A stretch of DNA of 10,228 nt, taken from positions 1 to 10,228 of the forward strand of contig JAFTUD010000043.1 of assembly GCA_017466455.1 (NCBI GenBank), read 5' to 3'. Each line of letters begins with the position of its first letter. Position 1 is the stretch's first letter. Source of the DNA: Clostridia bacterium (GTDB lineage: Bacteria; Bacillota_A; Clostridia; Oscillospirales; CAG-272). Positions 5,149 to 10,228 of the stretch are shown here, piece by piece. Both the position numbers and the translations under genes were made by a program. Under the pieces are notes generated by a model. It was not told the origin of the DNA. It saw only the letters and a program-made list of their open reading frames with translations, and searched no databases.

Positions 5149-5610
5149 ATGAAATCGGCAAAAAGCATTGTCGCTGAGGTTAGTGAGCTTGCGTTGCCCG
5201 TTGCGAGGGAGCTCGGCTATGAGATTTGGGATGTTGAGTTTGAGCGCATCGGTGCTGAATACCACCTTACAATAACCATTGACAGCGAAAACGGAATAGG
5301 CATTGAGGACTGCGAAAGAATGTCAAGGGCTATTGACCCCGTGCTTGATGAGCATGACCCGATTAAGGAGGAATATCACCTTGATGTATCCTCACCGGGA
5401 ATTGAAAGGGTAATAAAAAACGATACGCACCTGACAAAATGCACGGGCGAGGTAATAATCGCCAAGCTTTACGCACCTATTGAGGGACAAAAGGCAATCG
5501 TTGGCACACTCGTGTCGTTTGATAGCGAGAGCATAACAGTAAAGGGCGAGAGCGAAATACAAATACCAAGAAAATCAATAGCAAAAATGAACATATATTT
5601 TGAATTTTAA
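5149..5610 (+). CDS. rimP: Ribosome maturation factor RimP
   Basis: This is a 153-residue cytoplasmic protein needed for maturation of the 30S subunit. The N-terminal alpha/beta domain contains LGYEIWDVEFER (22-33) and ITIDSENGIGIEDCERMSRAID (42-63). The signature YHLDVSSPGIERVIK (76-90), including SSPG and ER, is typical. The C-terminal SH3-like domain ends in RKSIAKMNIYFEF. I chose the ATG at 5149 because AGGAGGT precedes it at 5138-5144. An upstream in-frame TTG at 5050 would lie on the -35 box and cannot be the start. The gene is first in the operon, 11 bases before nusA. Confidence 0.95.
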   Translation: MKSAKSIVAEVSELALPVARELGYEIWDVEFERIGAEYHLTITIDSENGIGIEDCERMSRAIDPVLDEHDPIKEEYHLDVSSPGIERVIKNDTHLTKCTGEVIIAKLYAPIEGQKAIVGTLVSFDSESITVKGESEIQIPRKSIAKMNIYFEF

Positions 5611-5621
5611 GGAGTGGAAAA

Positions 5622-6689
5622 ATGAACAAAGAATTTTTTGAAGCACTTGACCTTCTCGAAAGAGAAAAGCAAATTCCAAAGCAATACATGATTGAAAAGG
5701 TACAGGCTGCGCTTGCTGCCGCTTGTAAGAGGGAGTTTGGAATCGCAAGCCTCAGCGTTGTAATCGACGCTGAAAAGGAGGATATGAAGGTATACCGTAA
5801 GTACACCATCGTTGCCGAGGTTGAGGATCCAAATACTGAAATCACAAAGGCGCAAATCGAGGCTCTTGAGGCTCAAAGAAAGGCAGCGGGAATTAAGCAT
5901 AAGACCCGTTCAAGAAAGCGTAGCATAGGCGCAGACTATGAATATGAGCTTCATACAAAGGAGTTCCGCCGTCTTAGCGCGCAAAACGCAAAGCAGGTAA
6001 TCGTTCAGGCGATAAGAGAATTTGAAAAGCAAAGGCAAACCAAGGAATATGAGGAAAAGCGCGGTGAAATTATGAGCGCTGTCGTAACCAAGGTTGAGGA
6101 CAGCACAGGAAATGTTGTAGTAGATACAGGCATTTCACAGGCAGTTCTTTTGAAGGCGGAGCAAATCCCCGGCGAGACACTAAGGGTTGATGACAGAATT
6201 AAGGTTTACGCCCTTCAGGTAAATTCCCAAGGCGATAAGGGACCGCTTGTTTCACTTACAAGAGTTCATCCCTCACTTGTAAAGCGTCTTTTTGAGCTTG
6301 AGGTTCCCGAAATTCAGGACGGAACTGTTATTGTAAGAAGCATTTGCCGTGAGGCAGGCTCAAGAACAAAGATCTCCGTATATTCAAGAGATGCCGAGGT
6401 TGACGCAGTAGGCGCTTGCATCGGTAATCGCGGTGCGAGAATTAACGCAGTAGTAAATGAGCTTAACGGCGAAAAGATTGATGTTATTCCATATAACGAT
6501 GACCCGTGCGAGTATATCAAGAGCGCGCTTCTTCCCGCAACCGTTAAGAGTGTTGATATAGTTGGCGACCGTGAGGCAAGAGCTATTGTAGATGCTGACC
6601 AGCTCTCTCTTGCAATCGGTAAGCAGGGACAAAACGCCCGTCTTGCCGCACGACTTACAGGCTTTAAGATTGATATAAAGAGCGAGTAG
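5622..6689 (+). CDS. nusA: Transcription termination/antitermination factor NusA
   Basis: NusA binds RNA polymerase and nascent RNA and tunes pausing, termination and antitermination. Its 355 residues show the N-terminal polymerase-binding domain (about 1-145), an S1 domain (about 146-215, beginning EKRGEIMSAVVTKVED), KH1 (about 225-290, with GACIGNRGARI at 264-274) and KH2 (about 295-350, with the GKQG loop at 333-336 in LAIGKQGQNARLA). It lacks the C-terminal acidic repeats of enteric NusA, as is normal in Gram-positive bacteria. An insert at roughly 84-101 (QRKAAGIKHKTRSRKRS) is longer and far more basic than the usual acidic loop after EVEDP. A GGAG site lies seven bases before the ATG. 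Confidence 0.96.
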   Translation: MNKEFFEALDLLEREKQIPKQYMIEKVQAALAAACKREFGIASLSVVIDAEKEDMKVYRKYTIVAEVEDPNTEITKAQIEALEAQRKAAGIKHKTRSRKRSIGADYEYELHTKEFRRLSAQNAKQVIVQAIREFEKQRQTKEYEEKRGEIMSAVVTKVEDSTGNVVVDTGISQAVLLKAEQIPGETLRVDDRIKVYALQVNSQGDKGPLVSLTRVHPSLVKRLFELEVPEIQDGTVIVRSICREAGSRTKISVYSRDAEVDAVGACIGNRGARINAVVNELNGEKIDVIPYNDDPCEYIKSALLPATVKSVDIVGDREARAIVDADQLSLAIGKQGQNARLAARLTGFKIDIKSE

Positions 6690-6730
6690 TTACAGTTTCA
6701 TAAACAAAAAGGAACAGGAGGGCTCATTCA

Positions 6731-6991
6731 ATGGTTAAGAAAATACCGATGAGAAAATGCCTCGGCTGTATGCAGTCATTCCCCAAAAACGAGCTGATAA
6801 GAGTAGTTCGTACCCCCGAGGGCGAGATATGTATTGACCTTAAGGGCAAAATGTCGGGCAGGGGCGCATATATTTGTAGAAGTGAGGCGTGTCTTAAAAA
6901 GGCAATAAAGGCTAAAAGGCTTCAAAATAACCTTGACTCCCAAATTTCAGAGGAGCTTCAGGCGGAGCTTTTAAAGGAGTTAAATAAGTGA
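6731..6991 (+). CDS. rnpM: YlxR family RNA-binding protein (RNase P modulator RnpM)
   Basis: This is an 86-residue basic protein of the YlxR family, reported in Bacillus to bind the RNase P RNA and modulate its activity and renamed RnpM. The signature parts are MRKCLGC (7-13), LIRVVRTPEGEICID (22-36) and GRGAYIC (43-49). Cys10, Cys13, Cys49 and Cys54 are spaced as a potential metal site, and Lys/Arg-rich helices follow. AGGAGGG (6716-6722) lies eight bases ahead of the ATG. The gene overlaps the next by four bases (GTGA), which implies translational coupling. Confidence 0.93.
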   Translation: MVKKIPMRKCLGCMQSFPKNELIRVVRTPEGEICIDLKGKMSGRGAYICRSEACLKKAIKAKRLQNNLDSQISEELQAELLKELNK

Positions 6992-7296
6992 ACAAATTTC
7001 TATTGATGCTTGGACTGTGTAAGAGGGCAGGCAAGGTGCAAATAGGCACACCGCAGGTTGTTGAGGCGGTACAAAAGAGGACTGCTAAGGCGGTTTTCTA
7101 TGCCTGTGATGCCTCGGCTAACACAAGAAAAAGAATAACGGATAAATGCGCGTTTTACGGAGTAGAATGTATAGAGGTGGAGTATAGCTCGCAGGAGCTT
7201 TCCCACGCACTCGGTAAAAGCGGAAGCGTGTGCGCAGTCGGCATAATGGATGAAGGCTTTCTTAAGCAGCTAATGGGTCTGTTAAACAAAAACTAA
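6988..7296 (+). CDS. L7Ae/L30e family RNA-binding protein (YlxQ-like)
   Basis: This is a 102-residue single-domain L7Ae-like protein. The family binds kink-turn RNA; the bacterial YlxQ group is encoded between ylxR and infB and is not essential in known cases. Visible hallmarks are [21 protein letters not shown] (8-28), the central [14 protein letters not shown] (37-50), and the C-terminal [11 protein letters not shown] (81-91) that precedes the RNA-contact end. The start is GTG at 6988, overlapping the ylxR stop as GTGA, with AAAGGAG at 6973-6979 inside ylxR. Its place directly before infB fits a role around ribosomal or RNase P RNA, which is inference. Confidence 0.92.
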   Translation: MNKFLLMLGLCKRAGKVQIGTPQVVEAVQKRTAKAVFYACDASANTRKRITDKCAFYGVECIEVEYSSQELSHALGKSGSVCAVGIMDEGFLKQLMGLLNKN

Positions 7297-7315
7297 GAGA
7301 AACGAGGTAACGAAT

Positions 7316-10084
7316 ATGGCAGATACAAGAATAAAATCAGTCGCAAAGGACTTTGGAATGGATATAAAGGCGTTTAGCGAGCTTGCGTCAGAGCTGTTTC
7401 CAAGCGCAAAGCTCGGGGAGGATGTTGACCCCGCGCTTATGAACGCGCTTCTTGATAAGCTTACCGCATCGGTGAGCAGTGTTAGCCTTGATAAATACTT
7501 AGCTAATGAAACCGATATCCCCGCAGGAGAAAAGAAGGTGAGCAAGAAGGCTAAGGCAGAGGCGGAAGCTAAGGCTAAAGCGGAAGCAGAAGCAAAGGCT
7601 AAAGCAGAGGCGGAAGCTAAGGCTAAGGCAGAGGCAAAGGCTAAAGCAGAGGCAGAGGCTAAGGCTAAGGCAGAGGCAGAGGCTAAGGCTAAAGCGGAAG
7701 CAGAGGCTAAGGCTAAGGCAGAAGCTGAAGCAAAGGCTAAAGCGGAAGCTGAAGCAAAGGCTAAGGCTTCAGAGCAAAAGGGCAACGCACAGCAAAGAAA
7801 CGACTTTTCCAAGGGCGAGCAAAGAGGCAACCAAAGGGGCGACTTCCAAAGAAACGATAAATTTGACAGAAATCAAAGACCCGAGAGGGATAATAAATTT
7901 GACCGTGACTCAAAATTTGACCGCGATAACAGATTCGACCGCGACGGTAAATTCGATCGCGATAGTAAATTCGACCGCGACGGCAAGGGTGATAAGTTCT
8001 CAAGGGATAATCAAAGGGGTCAGAACGGCGACTTTAATAAGAAGCGCGATGACCGTCAGAAGCAGGGTCAGGGCGAGAGCAATCTCGTAGAGATTAGAAA
8101 GAAGACAGGCACGACAAGAGTTGTTGATACCCGTTCAAGCGCGAACTACGACCAATCCAAGTATGATGATAACAGAATAGATAACTACGGCTCGTACGAC
8201 AACTACGGCTCGGGCAAGCAAAAGCTCAAAAAGCAGAATAACCGCGCTCAGCAGGAGGGTGGCTTCTCTAAGAAGGATAAGGAGCGTCAGGCTCAGGAGA
8301 AGGCAAAGAGAGCAATATTTGAAAAGGCAAAGAATACTCAGCTTTCAATCACTGTCCCCGATGAAATCACCGTTGGTGAGCTTGCATCCCGTCTGAAGGT
8401 AACCGCAAGCGAGGTTATCAAGCGCCTTATGCTTATGGGCGTTATGGCGACAGTAAACCAAATAGTTGACTATGATACCGCATATCTTATCGCCGATGAG
8501 CTTGGCGCAAAGGTTACAAAGGAAGTGGTAGTAACCATCGAGGAAAAGCTCTTTGACGATACAGAGGACGATGCGTCAAATCTTGTGGAGCGTGCGCCCG
8601 TTGTATGCGTAATGGGACATGTTGACCACGGTAAGACATCAGTGCTTGACGCAATCAGAAACGCAAATGTAACCGCAGGCGAGGCAGGCGGAATTACTCA
8701 GCATATCGGTGCGTACAGTGTAAATATTAACGGAAAGCCAATCACATTCCTTGACACCCCCGGACACGAGGCGTTTACGGCTATGCGTCTGCGCGGTGCG
8801 ATGGCTACCGATATTGCAATTATCGTTGTCGCAGCAGATGACGGAATTATGCCTCAGACAGTAGAGGCTATCAATCACGCTAAGGCAGCAGGCGTTGATA
8901 TCATCGTAGCAATCAATAAAATGGATAAGCCAACCGCAAATCCCGACGCGGTTAAGCAAACGCTAACTCAATACGACCTCGTTCCCGAGGAGTGGGGCGG
9001 TGATGTAATTTGCGTACCTGTATCCGCAAAAACAAGATTCGGTCTTGACGACCTTCTTGAAACAGTCCTTCTCGTTGCCGAGGTTAAGGAGCTAAAGGCT
9101 AACCCCAACCGCCGTGCAAAGGGTATTGTTATTGAGGCGAAGCTTGATAAGGGTCGCGGACCTGTTGCAACCGTTCTTGTTCAAAACGGAACACTTAAGA
9201 GTGGCGATGTCGTAATCGCGGGAACAAGCGTAGGACATGTAAGAGCTATGACCGACCATAACGGTAAGGTGGTTAAGGTAGCAGGACCGAGCGTGCCTGT
9301 TGAAATCATCGGTCTTGCCGAGGTTCCGCTTGCAGGTGATGAGTTTAACGCGGTTGAGGATGAGAGAATGGCAAGGGAGCTTGCCGAAAAGCGCCGTGCA
9401 AGGGCTAAGGAGGAGCAGTTCAAGGCTAATGCTAAGCTCAACCTTGATGATTTGTTCGCTCAGATTAACGAGGGCGCAAAGGAAATCAATGTTATCGTTA
9501 AAGCCGATGTTGGCGGAAGCGCAGAGGCAGTTAAGGCGTCACTTGTTAAGCTCTCAAATGCCGAGGTTAAGGTCAGCGTAATTCACACAGGTGTTGGCGG
9601 AATTACCGAAAGCGATGTTATGCTCGCTGCCGCATCAAACGCAGTTATCGTTGGCTTCAATGTCCGCCCCGATAAGAGCGCTATTGACTCCGCGGCAAGA
9701 CAAAATGTAGATATCAGAACACATAGAATTATTTACGAAATCATTGAGGAAATGGAAGCCGCAATGAAGGGAATGCTCGCTCCAACCTATAAAGAGGTTA
9801 TAAACGGTCATGCCGAGGTAAGACAGACAATCAGAGTTCCAAATGTCGGCACAATCGCAGGATGCTACATTCAAGACGGAAAGGTTACCCGTCAATCTCA
9901 AATCCGTGTTCTCCGTGACGGCGTCGTAATATTTGAGGATAAGATTTCCTCACTTAAGCGCTTTAAGGACGACGCAAAGGAGGTTGCCGCAGGCTATGAG
10001 TGTGGTGTAGGACTTGAAAAGTTCAACGACATCAAGGAGGGCGACATCCTCGAGGCATTCGTTATGGAAGAGGTCGCAAGATAA
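7316..10084 (+). CDS. infB: Translation initiation factor IF-2
   Basis: This GTPase delivers fMet-tRNA to the 30S subunit and promotes subunit joining. The 922 residues comprise an N-terminal IF2N-like domain (1-55), a long low-complexity extension (about 70-340), a second IF2N domain (about 342-400) and the GTPase core. The core shows G1 GHVDHGKT at 434-441, the G2 region [10 protein letters not shown] at 458-467, G3 DTPGH at 480-484, G4 NKMD at 534-537 and G5 SAK at 570-572, followed by domain II and the C-terminal fMet-tRNA-binding part, ending FVMEEVAR. The extension has three distinct parts: an AEAEAKAK repeat (81-150), FDRD hexapeptides (193-222) in an Arg/Gly/Gln/Asp-rich tract, and a Tyr-Gly-Ser patch (about 289-300). 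GAGGT lies seven bases ahead of the ATG. It is last in the operon. Confidence 0.97.
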   Translation: MADTRIKSVAKDFGMDIKAFSELASELFPSAKLGEDVDPALMNALLDKLTASVSSVSLDKYLANETDIPAGEKKVSKKAKAEAEAKAKAEAEAKAKAEAEAKAKAEAKAKAEAEAKAKAEAEAKAKAEAEAKAKAEAEAKAKAEAEAKAKASEQKGNAQQRNDFSKGEQRGNQRGDFQRNDKFDRNQRPERDNKFDRDSKFDRDNRFDRDGKFDRDSKFDRDGKGDKFSRDNQRGQNGDFNKKRDDRQKQGQGESNLVEIRKKTGTTRVVDTRSSANYDQSKYDDNRIDNYGSYDNYGSGKQKLKKQNNRAQQEGGFSKKDKERQAQEKAKRAIFEKAKNTQLSITVPDEITVGELASRLKVTASEVIKRLMLMGVMATVNQIVDYDTAYLIADELGAKVTKEVVVTIEEKLFDDTEDDASNLVERAPVVCVMGHVDHGKTSVLDAIRNANVTAGEAGGITQHIGAYSVNINGKPITFLDTPGHEAFTAMRLRGAMATDIAIIVVAADDGIMPQTVEAINHAKAAGVDIIVAINKMDKPTANPDAVKQTLTQYDLVPEEWGGDVICVPVSAKTRFGLDDLLETVLLVAEVKELKANPNRRAKGIVIEAKLDKGRGPVATVLVQNGTLKSGDVVIAGTSVGHVRAMTDHNGKVVKVAGPSVPVEIIGLAEVPLAGDEFNAVEDERMARELAEKRRARAKEEQFKANAKLNLDDLFAQINEGAKEINVIVKADVGGSAEAVKASLVKLSNAEVKVSVIHTGVGGITESDVMLAAASNAVIVGFNVRPDKSAIDSAARQNVDIRTHRIIYEIIEEMEAAMKGMLAPTYKEVINGHAEVRQTIRVPNVGTIAGCYIQDGKVTRQSQIRVLRDGVVIFEDKISSLKRFKDDAKEVAAGYECGVGLEKFNDIKEGDILEAFVMEEVAR
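7556..7765 (+). repeat. 24-bp coding minisatellite, AEAEAKAK octapeptide array
   Basis: Eight full octapeptides AEAEAKAK and one shortened AEAKAK (residues 105-110) run in tandem over residues 81-150 of IF2. The DNA units differ by synonymous changes (GCA/GCT/GCG, AAG/AAA, GAG/GAA), while the peptide is perfectly kept apart from the two-residue deletion. Glu and Lys are spaced four apart in both directions, the pattern of a salt-bridged single alpha helix. Confidence 0.9.
7892..7981 (+). repeat. 18-bp coding repeat, (N/S/G)(K/R)FDRD hexapeptides
   Basis: Five tandem hexapeptides, [24 protein letters not shown] and SKFDRD, occupy IF2 residues 193-222, flanked by degenerate copies (DKFDRN before, [10 protein letters not shown] after). 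The first position varies only among Asn, Ser and Gly. The tract is disordered by composition. Confidence 0.85.
8183..8215 (+). repeat. Short duplication encoding [11 protein letters not shown] in IF2
   Basis: The 12-mer AACTACGGCTCG is duplicated exactly with a six-base separation, giving Asn-Tyr-Gly-Ser twice (residues about 290-299). The resulting Tyr/Gly/Ser patch lies between the Arg/Gly-rich tract and the lysine-rich linker to the second IF2N domain. Confidence 0.65.
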
Positions 10085-10111
10085 TACCGCGCTATCATAA
10101 ATCTAAAATAG

Positions 10112-10144
10112 AAAAGGATTTGCCCGTATCGGCAAATCCTTTTT
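10112..10144 (+). terminator. Rho-independent terminator of the nusA-infB operon
   Basis: AAAAGGATTTGCC (10112-10124) is perfectly complementary to GGCAAATCCTTTT (10131-10143), a 13-bp stem over a 6-base loop, with a run of five T at 10140-10144. It begins 27 bases after the infB stop codon and is flanked by A on the left, so it may also act on the minus strand. Confidence 0.93.
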
Positions 10145-10169
10145 ATTGGAGTCTTTAGCGAAAATAAAC

Positions 10170-10186
10170 CACCAGTTAAACTGGTG
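10170..10186. repeat. Perfect 17-base palindrome, possible edge of a repeat/IS element
   Basis: CACCAGTT and AACTGGTG flank a single A. As a hairpin it gives CACCAG/CTGGTG with a 5-base loop. The 7-mer TCTTTAG lies on both sides (10152-10158 and 10198-10204). Short hairpins of this kind are typical subterminal marks of IS200/IS605-type elements or of dispersed repeats. No transposase is visible before the window ends, so the identity is a guess. Confidence 0.4.
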
Positions 10187-10228
10187 AGGGTAAAAAATCT
10201 TTAGATACAAGTAAAAAAAGAGACCTCC

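Noticed and set aside
7556..7765. Assembly error creating the 24-base repeats
   Set aside because: The units differ by many synonymous changes and keep the reading frame, which is not expected from a collapsed or artificially duplicated read.
7282..7830. A 182-codon open frame on the minus strand opposite the start of infB, rich in Ala, Ser, Leu and Phe
   Set aside because: It is the reverse complement of the AEAEAKAK repeat and keeps open only because of that repeat; it has no ribosome site and lies antisense to a certain gene.

Overview
The window looks like a chromosomal segment of a Bacillota genome, class Clostridia, probably an uncultured gut-type lineage. The evidence is the gene order rimP-nusA-ylxR-ylxQ-infB, a short NusA without C-terminal acidic repeats, a small cysteine protein of the DUF6472 type, strong AGGAGG ribosome binding sites, and a GC content that looks to be in the mid-40s by eye. 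The species cannot be named from the sequence.

Left half (about 1-4912), all genes on the minus strand. In transcription order these are a CPBP-family membrane protease (4912-3977), cysteinyl-tRNA synthetase cysS (3958-2540), a 58-residue DUF6472-like protein (2490-2314), then a 300-base intergenic region, dusB (2005-1031) and a DMT/EamA-family transporter (1030-104). A clear sigma-A type promoter lies upstream of the CPBP gene. cysS follows it by 18 bases, and dusB and the transporter abut as TAAATG, so there are probably two transcription units.

Two gene-free patches (1-106 and 2124-2314) hold the most unusual structure. Each is an array of the heptamer CGATATG, always in the same orientation, separated by different short hairpins. 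Each array is joined to a related module of the form GTYGGAT...GCCCG..GGGCTC. In both places the module runs into the gene to its right and its last bases are that gene's stop codon. This looks like a dispersed, modular repeat family that targets or replaces gene ends.

Right half (5050-10144), plus strand. A divergent promoter pair shares a very AT-rich centre. The plus-strand promoter drives a short leader that contains a good intrinsic-terminator hairpin with an interrupted U tract before rimP. This is followed by rimP (ribosome maturation), nusA (transcription elongation/termination), ylxR/rnpM (RNase P-associated RNA binder), an L7Ae-type RNA-binding protein and infB (IF2). A 13-bp perfect hairpin with a T run ends the operon, and rbfA does not follow. 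A terminator ahead of a nusA operon suggests autoregulation by NusA. IF2 has an unusually patterned N-terminal extension: a 70-residue AEAEAKAK repeat predicted to form a charged single helix, five FDRD hexapeptides, and a Tyr/Gly/Ser patch. After the infB terminator, a perfect 17-base palindrome hints at the edge of another repeat or an IS200/IS605-type element.
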